A stretch of 64,000 bases of DNA from Betaproteobacteria bacterium (GTDB lineage: Bacteria; Pseudomonadota; Gammaproteobacteria; Burkholderiales; SG8-39): positions 1 through 64,000 of the forward strand of contig SCTY01000056.1 of NCBI GenBank assembly GCA_004297625.1, read 5' to 3'. Below, one piece after another: positions 51,224-60,274 of this stretch. A model generated the notes under the pieces. That model was not told the DNA's origin. It made no database searches and was given only the letters and a program-made list of their open reading frames with translations. Each line of letters begins with the position of its first letter. Within the stretch, counting starts at the first letter, position 1. Position numbers and translations under genes: made by a program.

Positions 51224-52402
51224 TCAGGCGACTTCGAAAAGGCCCGCGGCCCCCATGCCGCCGCCGATGCACATCGTGACGACGACGAGCTTCGCGCCGC
51301 GGCGCTTGCCTTCGATGAGCGCATGCGCGGTGAGCCGCGTGCCGCTCATGCCGTAGGGGTGCCCGACGGCGATCGCGCCGCCGTTCACGTTGAGCCGGTC
51401 GCTCGGAATGCCAAGGCGGTCGCGGCAGTAGATCACCTGCACGGCAAACGCTTCGTTGAGCTCCCAGAGATCGATGTCGCTGACCTTCTTGCCGGTCTGC
51501 TCGAGGAGCTTCGGCACGGCGAACACCGGGCCGATGCCCATCTCCTTCGGATCGCAGCCGGCGGCCGCGAAGCCGCGGAAGATGCCGAGCGGCCTCAACC
51601 CTCTTCTTTTTGCTTCGGATTCGCTCATGACTACGGTCGCCGCCGCCCCGTCAGAGAACTGGCTCGCGTTGCCGGCGGCGATGCAGCCGCCCTCGATCGC
51701 CGGCTTGATCTGCGATATGCCCTCGTACGTGGTGTCCGGGCGGATGCCCTCGTCCTGCGAAGCCGTGACCTCCTTCATCGCCTCCTGGCCGGTCGCTTTA
51801 TCGACCACCTTCATCTTGGTGGTAATCGGCACGATCTCGTCGTCGAACTTGCCTTCCTTGCGCGCCCTGGCCGCGCGGCTCTGGCTCTGCACGCCGTACT
51901 CGTCCTGCTTCTCGCGCGGGATTTCGTAGCGCCGCGCCACGTACTCGGCGGTCTGCAGCATCGGCCAGTAGATCTCGGACTTGTGCCGGTGCAGCCACTC
52001 GTCCTGGAAATGGTGCTTGTTCATCTCGTTCTGCACCAGCGAGATCGACTCGACCCCGCCGGCGACGAAAACATCGCCTTCGCCCGTCATGACGCGCTGG
52101 GCTGCGAGCGCGATGGTCTGCAGGCCGGAGGAGCAAAACCGGTTGACCGTCATTCCGGGAACGGTGATCGGGCAGCCGGCGCGGATCGCGATCTGGCGCG
52201 CGATGTTCCAGCCGGTGGCGCCTTCCGGATTGGCGCAGCCGATGATCACGTCGTCGACCTCGCCCGGGTCGACCTTGGCGCGCTCGAGCGCCGCGTGCAC
52301 CACGTGCCCGCCCATCTTCGCGCCGTGCGTCATGTTGAGCGCGCCCCGCCAGCTCTTGCAAAGCGGCGTGCGCGCCGCGGAAACGATCACTGCGTCGGTC
52401 AT
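51224..52402 (-). CDS. Acetyl-CoA acetyltransferase (thiolase)
   Basis: A 392-residue thiolase with all standard residues: nucleophile Cys in VNRFCSSGLQ (about 92), NEAFAVQ, His in GHPYGMSGTRL and second Cys in TMCIGGGMGAAG. It performs the last thiolytic step of beta-oxidation. Start ATG 52402 overlaps the stop of the larger beta-oxidation gene as ATGA, forming a two-gene FadBA-like operon on the minus strand. Confidence 0.93.
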   Translation of the reverse strand: MTDAVIVSAARTPLCKSWRGALNMTHGAKMGGHVVHAALERAKVDPGEVDDVIIGCANPEGATGWNIARQIAIRAGCPITVPGMTVNRFCSSGLQTIALAAQRVMTGEGDVFVAGGVESISLVQNEMNKHHFQDEWLHRHKSEIYWPMLQTAEYVARRYEIPREKQDEYGVQSQSRAARARKEGKFDDEIVPITTKMKVVDKATGQEAMKEVTASQDEGIRPDTTYEGISQIKPAIEGGCIAAGNASQFSDGAAATVVMSESEAKRRGLRPLGIFRGFAAAGCDPKEMGIGPVFAVPKLLEQTGKKVSDIDLWELNEAFAVQVIYCRDRLGIPSDRLNVNGGAIAVGHPYGMSGTRLTAHALIEGKRRGAKLVVVTMCIGGGMGAAGLFEVA

Positions 52403-54486
52403 GGATTGAACCTCCTGCCTTGTTTCGCCAATTGGACGAGCAGGGGCGCGGGCTTCCATTGCGCCCCCTGGTACCCCTGCTGGAACTTCTGGATGGAATT
52501 CAAAACCTTGTCGAGCCCTGCGGTGTCGGCGTAGAACATCGGCCCGCCGCGGTAAGGCGGAAAGCCGTAGCCGGTGAGATACACGATGTCGATGTCCGAG
52601 GCGCGCAGCGCGATGCCTTCCTCGAGGATGTGCGCGCCCTCGTTCGCGAGCGCGTACAGGCAGCGCTCGACGATCTCCTCGTCGGCAACCTTGCGCGCGA
52701 TGACGCCGATTTCCTTGCGGTAGCTTTCGATGATTTTTTCCACTTCGGGATCGGGGATCGGCTTGCGGCTGCCCGCCTCGTAGCGGTACCAGCCCTTGCC
52801 GGTCTTCTGCCCGAAGCGGCCGAGCTCGGCGATGCGGTCGGCGACCTTCGAATAGACGAAATCCGGGCGCTCCCTGGCGCGCCGCTGGCGCACCTCCCAG
52901 CCGATGTCGTTGCCCGCCATGTCGTACATCGTGAACGGGCCCATCGCCATGCCCCACGCCTGCAGCGCGCCGTCGATCTGCTGCGGCGTAGCGCCCTCGT
53001 CGAGCAGGAAAAGGCTCTGCTGCACGTATTTCTCGAGCATGCGGTTGCCGATGAAGCCGTCGCACACGCCGGAGACCACCGGGACCTTCTTCAGGCGCTT
53101 GCCGAGCTTCATCGTCGTGGCAAGGACATCTTTCGAGGTGCGCCTGGCCCGCACCACTTCGAGCAGCCGCATGACGTTTGCCGGCGAGAAGAAGTGCGTG
53201 CCGATCACGTCCTCGGGCCGCGTGGTCGCCGCGGCGATCTTGTTCACGTCGAGGGTCGAAGTGTTGGTGGCGAGGATCGCGCCCTGCTTGACGACGCCGT
53301 CGAGCTTCTTGAAGAGATCCTGCTTCACGTCCATGCGCTCGAACACCGCCTCGATGACGATGTCGGCGTCGGCGATGTTGCCCAGGTTGAGCGTGCCGCG
53401 GATGAGGCTCATCCGCTTGTCCATGTCGGCCTGCGAGAGCCGGCCCTTGGACACCGTGGCGGCGTAGTTGTCGCGGATTCTTTTCAGTCCCTTGTCGAGC
53501 GCATCCTGCGAGGTTTCGATCATCGTCACCGGAATGCCGGCGTTCGCGAAGCACATGGCGATGCCGCCGCCCATGGTGCCCGCGCCCACGATCGCCGCCT
53601 TCGCGATCTCGCGCGCCGGCGTGTCCTCGGGAAGGTCGGGGATTTTGGCGGTCTGGCGCTCCGCGAAGAACATGTGGCGCAACGCCTTGGACTCCGGGCC
53701 GTTCACCAGCTTGTCGAAGCGCTGGCGCTCCTGCTTGCGGCCCTCGTCGAAGGGCAGCGTGGCCGCGGCTTCAGCGCAGGCCACGATCTCGAGGGGCGCC
53801 GGATAGCCCTTCGATTCCTTCGCCACCTGGGCGCGAAGCTTAGAGAAGAATACTTCCGGGTCGCCTTCGAGCCTGGGTTTCATGTCGCGGATGCGCCGCG
53901 GCCCTTTGCCTTGCGCGAGCAGATTCAAGGAAAAGCGGATCGCGTCTTCCAGGAGATCGCCGTGCGAGATCTCGTCGATCAGACCGAGCTCCTTGCCCTT
54001 TTCGGCGGAAATGAACGCGCCGGTCGTCATCATGCGCAGCGCTTCGGCCATCGGGATGATGCGCGGCAGGCGCTGCGTGCCGCCCGATCCGGGCAGGATC
54101 CCGAGCTTGACCTCGGGAAGGCCGAGCTGGGCGTTCGGCGCCGCGATCCGGTAGTGGCACGCGAGCGCGAGTTCCAGCCCGCCGCCGAGGGCGAAGCCGC
54201 CGATTGCCGCGACGAGCGGCTTGGCCAGCGCGTCCTGCGCGTCGTTGACTTCGGGCAAATCCGGCTTCAGTCGCGGCGCGTTGAACTCGCGGATGTCGGC
54301 GCCGCCTGAAAAGGCCTTCGCCGACCCGATGAGAACCACCGCGCGCACCGCGAAATCGGCTGCGGCGCGTTTCAGGTTCTGCAGGATCGCCGCACGCAGG
54401 GCGTTGCCGAGGCCGTTCACGGGCGGATTGTTGAGAGTAATGACGGCTACGCCGTCGCGGACGGCGTATTGAGTGACGTCGCTCAT
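52399..54486 (-). CDS. Bifunctional enoyl-CoA hydratase/3-hydroxyacyl-CoA dehydrogenase
   Basis: A 695-residue fusion. The N-terminal crotonase domain (1-190) has both hydratase glutamates (Glu105 in GGGLELALAC, Glu125 in GLPEVKLG). The NAD-binding domain starts at GAGTMGGGIA (301-310), and the dehydrogenase active region is THFFSPANVMRLLEVV. Two C-terminal HAD repeats (DGFIGNRMLEKY and YGFPPYRGGPMFYAD) follow. It hydrates enoyl-CoA and oxidises the 3-hydroxy product, feeding the adjacent thiolase. Confidence 0.93.
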   Translation of the reverse strand: MSDVTQYAVRDGVAVITLNNPPVNGLGNALRAAILQNLKRAAADFAVRAVVLIGSAKAFSGGADIREFNAPRLKPDLPEVNDAQDALAKPLVAAIGGFALGGGLELALACHYRIAAPNAQLGLPEVKLGILPGSGGTQRLPRIIPMAEALRMMTTGAFISAEKGKELGLIDEISHGDLLEDAIRFSLNLLAQGKGPRRIRDMKPRLEGDPEVFFSKLRAQVAKESKGYPAPLEIVACAEAAATLPFDEGRKQERQRFDKLVNGPESKALRHMFFAERQTAKIPDLPEDTPAREIAKAAIVGAGTMGGGIAMCFANAGIPVTMIETSQDALDKGLKRIRDNYAATVSKGRLSQADMDKRMSLIRGTLNLGNIADADIVIEAVFERMDVKQDLFKKLDGVVKQGAILATNTSTLDVNKIAAATTRPEDVIGTHFFSPANVMRLLEVVRARRTSKDVLATTMKLGKRLKKVPVVSGVCDGFIGNRMLEKYVQQSLFLLDEGATPQQIDGALQAWGMAMGPFTMYDMAGNDIGWEVRQRRARERPDFVYSKVADRIAELGRFGQKTGKGWYRYEAGSRKPIPDPEVEKIIESYRKEIGVIARKVADEEIVERCLYALANEGAHILEEGIALRASDIDIVYLTGYGFPPYRGGPMFYADTAGLDKVLNSIQKFQQGYQGAQWKPAPLLVQLAKQGRRFNP

Positions 54487-54547
54487 CCAGGGAGTCTCCG
54501 GCGGGTGATGACGCTAGGATAAACTACCTTCACGACAGGAGGTGGGT

Positions 54548-56191
54548 ATGCAAGGGCTGATGATGGACATGCCGCTCTTGATCAGCGACCTGATCCGTCA
54601 TGCCGACCGTCACCACGGCTCGGCAGAGATCGTTTCGCGGACCGTCGAAGGCGGCATGCATCGCTACACGTATCGGCAGGCGCACGCGCGCGCCCGCAGG
54701 CTTGCCAACGCGCTGAAAAGGCTCGGGGTTGCGCCGCCCGAGCGCGTCGCCACGCTGGGGTGGAACGGCTTCCGGCACTTCGAGATCTACTACGCGGTCG
54801 CGGGCTCCGGGGCGGTCATCCACACCATCAACCCGCGCCTTTTCCAGGAGCAGATCGTCTACATGGCGAACCACGCCGAAGACAAGGCGGTGTTCTTCGA
54901 CCTGACGTTCGCTCCGCTGGTGGAAAAAATCGCGCCGCAGCTGAAGTCGGTGCGCCACTTCGTCGCGATGACCGACCGCGCCCACATGCCCAAGGAGCGC
55001 GTCCCGAACCTCCTGTGCTACGAGGAGCTGCTCGAAGCCGAAAGCGACGAGCTGGACTGGCCGAGCTTCGACGAGCGCACGGCGGCCTGCCTGTGCTACA
55101 CCTCGGGCACGACCGGCAATCCGAAGGGTTCTCTTTACTCGCATCGCTCGACTCTCCTGCACGCCTACGGCGCGGCACTGCCCGACAGCTTCGGGCTCAT
55201 GGCGCGCGACGTGGTGCTGCCCGTCGTGCCGATGTTTCACGTCAACGCCTGGGGCATCCCGTACTCCGCGGCGCTCACCGGCTCGAAGCTGGTGTTCCCG
55301 GGGCCGCACCTCGACGGCAAGAGCCTGTACGAGCTCTTCGAAACCGAAGGGGTGACGATGAGCGCGGGCGTGCCGACCGTCTGGCTCGGGGTGCTGAATT
55401 ACATGCGGGAGAACAAGCTGCGCTTCTCGACGCTGACCCGCACGCTGATCGGCGGCTCGGCCTGCCCGCCGGCGATGATCCGCACGCTGCAGGAGGACTA
55501 CGGCGTGGAGGTGCGCCATGGCTGGGGCATGACCGAGATGAGCCCGCTCGGCACGGTGAGCCGGCTGAAGGCCAAGCACAAGGACCTCGACAAGGAAGCG
55601 AAGTACGCGCTGCAGAACAAAGTAGGCTTCCCGATCTTCGGCGTCGACACGCGCATCGTGAACGAGAACGGCGAGGAGCTGCCGCGCGACGGCAAGGCCT
55701 TCGGCGACCTGCAGGTGCGCGGCCCGTGGGTGATCCGGGAATACTTCAAGGGCGAAGGCGGCAATCCGCTGAAAAAGGACGAGAGCGGCCAGGGCTGGTT
55801 CCCGACCGGGGACGTGGTGACCATCGACCCCGATGGTTACGTGCAGATCACCGACCGCTCGAAGGACGTCATCAAGTCGGGCGGCGAATGGATCAGCTCG
55901 ATCCATCTCGAGAACATCGCCATCGCGCATCCTGGGATCCTGGAGGCCGCGGTCATCGGCGTGCAGCATCCGAAATGGGACGAGCGCCCGATCGTGGTCG
56001 CGGTCAAGCGTCCGGGCCACGAGGTGTCCAAGGAAGAGCTGCTCAAGTTCTACGAAGGCAAGATCGCCAAGTGGTGGATGCCCGACGACGTGGTGTTCGT
56101 AGCCGAGCTGCCGCACACCGCGACCGGCAAGCTCTCGAAGCTCACTCTGCGCCAGCAGCTCAAGGACTACCGCCTGAAGGCTGAGCGCTAG
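54548..56191 (+). CDS. Long-chain/medium-chain acyl-CoA ligase
   Basis: A 547-residue AMP-forming ligase: YTSGTTGNPKGSLYSH (about 185), GWGMTEMSPLGTV (about 325), DRSKDVIKSGGEWIS (about 435) and the C-terminal lysine in PHTATGKLSKLTL. Length and ending fit medium/long-chain fatty-acid ligases. ATG 54548 is preceded by AGGAGGT; a GTG two codons earlier is less likely. It diverges from the beta-oxidation operon across 61 bp, and the two units together make a full activation-oxidation set. Confidence 0.92.
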   Translation: MQGLMMDMPLLISDLIRHADRHHGSAEIVSRTVEGGMHRYTYRQAHARARRLANALKRLGVAPPERVATLGWNGFRHFEIYYAVAGSGAVIHTINPRLFQEQIVYMANHAEDKAVFFDLTFAPLVEKIAPQLKSVRHFVAMTDRAHMPKERVPNLLCYEELLEAESDELDWPSFDERTAACLCYTSGTTGNPKGSLYSHRSTLLHAYGAALPDSFGLMARDVVLPVVPMFHVNAWGIPYSAALTGSKLVFPGPHLDGKSLYELFETEGVTMSAGVPTVWLGVLNYMRENKLRFSTLTRTLIGGSACPPAMIRTLQEDYGVEVRHGWGMTEMSPLGTVSRLKAKHKDLDKEAKYALQNKVGFPIFGVDTRIVNENGEELPRDGKAFGDLQVRGPWVIREYFKGEGGNPLKKDESGQGWFPTGDVVTIDPDGYVQITDRSKDVIKSGGEWISSIHLENIAIAHPGILEAAVIGVQHPKWDERPIVVAVKRPGHEVSKEELLKFYEGKIAKWWMPDDVVFVAELPHTATGKLSKLTLRQQLKDYRLKAER

Positions 56192-56192
56192 C

Positions 56193-56639
56193 TTGGCTTC
56201 CATAAGAGAGCTCAAGGGGCGCGTCGGCCAGGAAGTCGGCGTCTCGCCGTGGGTCGACATCACCCAGGAGCGCATCGACACCTTCGCCAAGGCGATCGAG
56301 GATTTCCAGTGGATCCACGTCGACCGTGAGCGCGCGAAGAGCTCGCCTTTCGGCGGTACCATCGCGCACGGCTTTCTCACGCTTTCGCTGCTCTCGCACC
56401 TGTCCGAGATGACGTTTTCGTTCTCCGACCGCCGGATGGGCGTGAACTACGGCCTCAACCGCGTGCGCTTTACTTCGCCGGTGCCGAGCGGCTCGCGCGT
56501 GCGTGCGCGCTTCACGCTCGCGAGCTACGAGCCCATCGAGCCCAACGGCGTGCAGGTGAGGTGGAACGTGACCATCGAGATCGAGGGCAAGGACAAGCCC
56601 GCGCTCGTCGCCGAGTGGCTTGGAAGCCACTACTACTAA
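56193..56639 (+). CDS. MaoC-like enoyl-CoA hydratase
   Basis: A 148-residue hotdog protein: the catalytic Asp/His pair in DFQWIHVDRERAKSSPFGG (about residues 37-55), then TIAHGFLTLSLLSHL. Similar to NodN/R-specific hydratases. A TTG start follows the ligase stop by 1 nt. Its TAA stop overlaps the first base pairs of a large palindrome. Confidence 0.88.
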   Translation: MASIRELKGRVGQEVGVSPWVDITQERIDTFAKAIEDFQWIHVDRERAKSSPFGGTIAHGFLTLSLLSHLSEMTFSFSDRRMGVNYGLNRVRFTSPVPSGSRVRARFTLASYEPIEPNGVQVRWNVTIEIEGKDKPALVAEWLGSHYY

Positions 56640-56699
56640 TCAGGGACAGACCACGTTTTTTTCCCAGGGAAAGAAAATAATCGTGGTCTGTCCCTGATT
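56638..56699. repeat. Large nested REP-like palindrome
   Basis: An 18-bp perfect inverted repeat: AATCAGGGACAGACCACG (56638-56655) with its complement at 56682-56699, around a 26-nt loop that itself contains TTTCCC-A-GGGAAA. It starts inside the MaoC stop codon and ends 13 bp before the cyclase start. It could terminate or attenuate. The GGGACAGACCACG core is of the kind dispersed with REP-associated transposases. Confidence 0.7.
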
Positions 56700-56712
56700 T
56701 TCGAGGTGTGAA

Positions 56713-57765
56713 GTGAAACGGTGGAAGCAGAAACCTCCCGGCTCCAACTGGGGTGAATTCGGGGATCACGATCAGCGCGGCCGGATGAACCTGGTGACGC
56801 GCGAGAAGGTGCTGCAGGGCGCGGCCGAGGTGAAGGAGGGCATCAGCTTCTGCCTGTCGCTGCCGCTTGATTATCCGGGCGGCAACGCGCTGAATCCGCG
56901 CCGGCACCCGCCGCGCGTGGCCGCCACCATCCGCGACGGCAAGAGCGCCGGCAAGCAGAACTTCTGCTTTGCGCTCGCCGAGGAGAACCCCGATCTCACC
57001 GACGTCGTGTCCGACGACGTCGCGCTGCTCACGCTGCAGTACTCGACCCAGTGGGACAGCTTCGCGCACATCGGCAGCCGTTTCGATGCCGACGGCGACG
57101 GCCAGCGCGAGATCGTGTTCTACAACGGCTTTCGCGCCGGCGAAGACATGCTTCCCGCCACTGTAAAGGCTGATTCGGAACCCTGGGCCCGATACGAAGG
57201 CACGCGGGCCAACGCGCTCGGCATCCAGAACCTCGCCGAGCACGGCGCACAGGGGCGCGGCGTGCTCATCGACCTGCACCACCACTTCGGCCGCGAGCAC
57301 CGCGCGGTGAGCTGCGACGAGCTGCTGCAGGCGATGAAGAAGGACGGCGTGACGGTCGAGAAGGGCGACATGGTGTGCCTGTACACCGGCTTCGCCGACG
57401 TGATCCTGGAGATGAAGAAGAAGCCCGACGCCAGGCTCCTGCACCAGACCTGCACCGGCCTCGACGGCCGCGACGACCGGCTGCTCGAGTGGATCTCGGC
57501 AAGCGGGCTTGCCTGCCTCATCGCCGACAATTACGCGGTGGAGATCATTCCGACGAGCCTCGCCAAGCCGAAGCCGCACGCGCTCATGCCGCTGCACGAG
57601 CACTGCTTGTTCAAGAACGGCATTCATCTCGGCGAGATGTGGTATCTCACCGAGCTCGCGCGCTGGCTGCGCAGCCACCGGCGCAACCGCTTCCTCCTTA
57701 CCGCGCCGCCGCTGCGCCTGCCCGGCGCCGTCGGCTCGCCGGCGACGCCGATCGCAACCGTGTAA
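56713..57765 (+). CDS. Cyclase family protein (kynurenine formamidase-like fold)
   Basis: A 350-residue member of the cyclase/KynB metal-dependent hydrolase superfamily: QYSTQWDSFAHIG (the HxxxD-like start here TQWDSFAH), RGVLIDLHHHFG, GDMVCLYTGFAD and HALMPLHEHCLFKNGIHLGE. The histidines and acids could bind Zn or Mn. The substrate is unknown; relatives hydrolyse formamides, lactones or cyclic amides. A GTG start is used, with a weak purine run ahead. Confidence 0.86.
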   Translation: MKRWKQKPPGSNWGEFGDHDQRGRMNLVTREKVLQGAAEVKEGISFCLSLPLDYPGGNALNPRRHPPRVAATIRDGKSAGKQNFCFALAEENPDLTDVVSDDVALLTLQYSTQWDSFAHIGSRFDADGDGQREIVFYNGFRAGEDMLPATVKADSEPWARYEGTRANALGIQNLAEHGAQGRGVLIDLHHHFGREHRAVSCDELLQAMKKDGVTVEKGDMVCLYTGFADVILEMKKKPDARLLHQTCTGLDGRDDRLLEWISASGLACLIADNYAVEIIPTSLAKPKPHALMPLHEHCLFKNGIHLGEMWYLTELARWLRSHRRNRFLLTAPPLRLPGAVGSPATPIATV

Positions 57766-57769
57766 CTCA

Positions 57770-57789
57770 GGTAGTATTATTTGACTACC
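57770..57789. promoter_or_regulatory. Palindrome before the ParD-like gene, likely antitoxin operator
   Basis: GGTAGT (57770-57775) and ACTACC (57784-57789) are perfect complements 8 bp apart, AT-rich between. It lies 10 bp ahead of ATG 57799 and covers an alternative TTG start (57781), which favours the ATG. Confidence 0.5.
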
Positions 57790-57798
57790 GAAGCCCCC

Positions 57799-58089
57799 AT
57801 GAGTATTGCCGCAACAAGCCTTAAGCTGCCCAAGCGTCTCAAGTCCCGCGTGGAGCGCCTTGCACGCCGGTCCGGCGAGTCCGCGCACGCGTTCATGGTG
57901 CGGGCCCTTGAGAGCCAGGTCGAGGCGGAGGAGCGCTATCAGGCATTCCTCGAGGACGGATTGCGCGCCGACGAGGCCATGCAGAGAAGCGGCCTTGGCT
58001 ACGACGCGGATGCGGTGCACGCGTACCTCGAGTCGCGTGCGCGGGGCGGGAAGGCACGGCGACCGCGCGCTAGCCGGTGGCGCGGGTAG
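57799..58089 (+). CDS. ParD-like antitoxin
   Basis: A 96-residue protein. The first 45 residues (SLKLPKRLKSRVERLARRSG, ESAHAFMVRALE) have the strand-helix-helix pattern of ribbon-helix-helix DNA-binding antitoxins; a charged C-terminal tail probably wraps the toxin. It overlaps the toxin gene by 13 nt. It would repress its own promoter through the palindrome just upstream. Confidence 0.8.
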   Translation: MSIAATSLKLPKRLKSRVERLARRSGESAHAFMVRALESQVEAEERYQAFLEDGLRADEAMQRSGLGYDADAVHAYLESRARGGKARRPRASRWRG

Positions 58090-58367
58090 TCTATTCAGGA
58101 GCGGCGCTCGAGGATCTGGAGCGCATCATTGATTTCCTACGGAAAGCATCTTCGGAATCAGCCTTAGAGGCGCTCGCACAAATCCGCAGCGCGATCGATA
58201 TTCTTGGCTCTCATCCCCGCATCGGCCGGCGTGCCGCCGCACATATGCGCGAGCTGGTCATCTCCTACGGCGCGTCGGGCTACGTGGCGCTCTACCGGGT
58301 TGATTCGCCCGGATTGGTACGAATCCTGCGCATCCGGCATCAACGCGAAGCGGGCTACCGGGATTAA
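58077..58367 (+). CDS. ParE/RelE-family toxin
   Basis: A 96-residue RelE/ParE superfamily protein: ALEDLERIIDFLR at the N-terminus, HPRIGRRAAAHMRELVISYG and a C-terminal VALYRVDSPGLVRILRIRHQREAGY. This pattern is standard for ParE-like gyrase poisons or RelE-like nucleases. The GTG start overlaps the antitoxin end, with no sign of damage, so the pair looks intact. Confidence 0.87.
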   Translation: MARVVYSGAALEDLERIIDFLRKASSESALEALAQIRSAIDILGSHPRIGRRAAAHMRELVISYGASGYVALYRVDSPGLVRILRIRHQREAGYRD

Positions 58368-58371
58368 GCCG

Positions 58372-58680
58372 ATGTGGGAAATCACGGCCCTGGTCGCCAT
58401 CGCGGCGGCAGCGCTTCTCTGGGTGGACAGCATGCGTGCGCGCGAGCGGGCGATCAGAGCGGGGCGCTCGGCGTGCGCGCGCTACCAGCTGCAGTTCCTC
58501 GACGAAACGGTGGCGTTCGCGCGCCTGCGGCTGCGGCGCGACGAGGAAGGCCAGCTCAAGATCGCGCGCACTTACACGTTCGAGTTCTCCGACACCGGGA
58601 ACAACCGCCGCCACGGCGCCATCGTGATGCTCGGCGGCGATCTTCTCGACCTGCAGCTCGAGCCTTATAGGATGCAATGA
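58372..58680 (+). CDS. DUF3301 protein
   Basis: A 102-residue protein with a single N-terminal membrane segment (residues 3-18) and a soluble domain containing CARYQLQFLDETVAFARLRL and TYTFEFSDTGNNRRHG, the DUF3301 hallmarks. Function unknown. It is coupled to the reductase gene by ATGA. Confidence 0.88.
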   Translation: MWEITALVAIAAAALLWVDSMRARERAIRAGRSACARYQLQFLDETVAFARLRLRRDEEGQLKIARTYTFEFSDTGNNRRHGAIVMLGGDLLDLQLEPYRMQ

Positions 58681-59417
58681 GCGACAAGTGGCTGGAAGGC
58701 CGGGTCGTCGAGAACCGGCATTGGACCGAAAGTCTCTTCTCGTTGCGCGTCGAAGGCGTCGCGCTTTCCTTCCAGGCGGGCCAATTCGTGCGCATCGCGC
58801 TCGATGTCGGTTCCGAGCGCGTCGCGCGCGCGTTCTCGCTGGTGAACCCGCCGCACGATCCGGTGCTCGAGTTCTACGGCATCGTCGTCCCCGAAGGCCT
58901 GCTCTCGCCGCCGCTCGAGAAGCTCTCGCCCGGCGAGCGGCTCTTCGTCGCGCGCAACCCGGCCGGATTCCTCGTGCTCTCCGAAGTGCGGGACGCCGAG
59001 ACGCTGTGGCTCATGGCGACGGGCACCGGCCTCGCGCCCTTCCTGTCGATCCTGCGCACCGAGACGCCGTGGCAACGCTTCCGCAACGTCGTTCTGGTGC
59101 ACGCGGCACGCTTCTCGCGGGAGTTGACTTACCGGGAAACGATCGATGAGCTGCGGCAAAGGCGCGGGCTCAAGTATGTGAGTTTCGTGAGCCGCGAAGC
59201 GGCGGCCGGCTCGCTCGCCGGGCGCATTCCCGCCGCGGTGGCGGACGGCCGGCTCGAGGCCGCTGCGGGACTCGAGCTTGCTTCGGATTCCTCTCAAGTG
59301 ATGCTGTGCGGCAATCCGGACATGCTGAAGGACACGACCGCCGCGCTCGCGCAGCGGGGCATGCGCAAGCACCGGCGGCGCGCGCCCGGCCACATCACGG
59401 TGGAGAGCTTCTGGTGA
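58677..59417 (+). CDS. fpr: Ferredoxin--NADP reductase
   Basis: A 246-residue FNR-fold flavoprotein: FAD-binding RAFSLVNPP (residues about 51-59), the NADP-binding ATGTGLAPFLSIL and CGNPDMLKD near the C-terminus. Short bacterial type (Fpr) that ends in an aromatic residue (ESFW). It shuttles electrons between NADPH and ferredoxin/flavodoxin. Overlaps on both sides (ATGA and GTGA). Confidence 0.92.
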   Translation: MSDKWLEGRVVENRHWTESLFSLRVEGVALSFQAGQFVRIALDVGSERVARAFSLVNPPHDPVLEFYGIVVPEGLLSPPLEKLSPGERLFVARNPAGFLVLSEVRDAETLWLMATGTGLAPFLSILRTETPWQRFRNVVLVHAARFSRELTYRETIDELRQRRGLKYVSFVSREAAAGSLAGRIPAAVADGRLEAAAGLELASDSSQVMLCGNPDMLKDTTAALAQRGMRKHRRRAPGHITVESFW

Positions 59418-60274
59418 AAAGTGTGCCGAAAGTCACACTCGCGCTCGCCGCCGCCTGCATGCTGGTCGCGTGCACGGCGCTGCGCGTGGCGTACGAGAAC
59501 GCCGACACCTACCTCCACTGGCGCTCGGGCTCGTACCTCGACCTCGATCGTAAGGAATCGCAAGAACTTGCCGAGCGCATCGATGCTTTCTTCACCTGGC
59601 ACCGCGCGCAGGAGCTGCCGCAATACGCGCGCATCGCCGACGAAGCCGCGCAACGCCTGGACGACGGGCTCTCGCGGGAAGACCTCGTTTGGGGGTACGA
59701 TTCTCTCGTGGCGCATGCGCGGCAAAGCCTGCGCGTCGCCGCCGGGCGGATCGCGCCGCTTCTCGACGGCCTGACGCCGCAGCAGGTGGCGCACCTCGAG
59801 AAGGGATTCGCCGAAGACAATCGCAAGTTCGCCAGGGAGAACTTGCGCGGCAGCGAGAAAGAGCGCCGCAAGCGCCGCGCCAAGAAGGTCGAAGAGCGGC
59901 TGGAGGATTGGGTGGGGAACCTTACGCATGCCCAGGTCGAGCGGGTCAGGCAGTACTCGGAGCGCGCGCCGCTCTACGACGAGCTGCGCGACCGCGACCG
60001 CAAGCGGCTGCAGGCGGAGGTTCTCGAGATGGTTCGCCAGCGCGCCGCGCAACAGCGGCTTGCGGATCTCGCCGCCCACTGGGACCGCGGCCGCGATCCC
60101 GCCTATGCCGCCGCCTCGGAGAAGGCAAGACAGGAATACTTCGCGCTGCTGCTCGACCTCGACCGCACGCTCACTCGCGAGCAGCGCGTGCGTGCGATAG
60201 CGAACCTCGAGCGCTACGCAGAGGACTTCAAGGTCCTCGCGAGCCGCAAGCGCACCACGCACGCCAGCCAGTGA
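59414..60274 (+). CDS. DUF6279-like lipoprotein
   Basis: A 286-residue lipoprotein: signal and lipobox LVAC (cysteine about residue 19), NADTYLHWRSGSYLDLD and a long, highly charged helical body (KERRKRRAKKVEERLEDWVG), ending in the helix before SRKRTTHASQ. The pattern matches DUF6279 lipoproteins. Function unknown. The GTG start is coupled to the reductase stop (GTGA). Confidence 0.85.
   Translation: MKSVPKVTLALAAACMLVACTALRVAYENADTYLHWRSGSYLDLDRKESQELAERIDAFFTWHRAQELPQYARIADEAAQRLDDGLSREDLVWGYDSLVAHARQSLRVAAGRIAPLLDGLTPQQVAHLEKGFAEDNRKFARENLRGSEKERRKRRAKKVEERLEDWVGNLTHAQVERVRQYSERAPLYDELRDRDRKRLQAEVLEMVRQRAAQQRLADLAAHWDRGRDPAYAAASEKARQEYFALLLDLDRTLTREQRVRAIANLERYAEDFKVLASRKRTTHASQ

Noticed and set aside
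54542..54547. GTG start two codons before the acyl-CoA ligase ATG
   Set aside because: It overlaps the AGGAGGT ribosome site, so the ATG at 54548 fits better.
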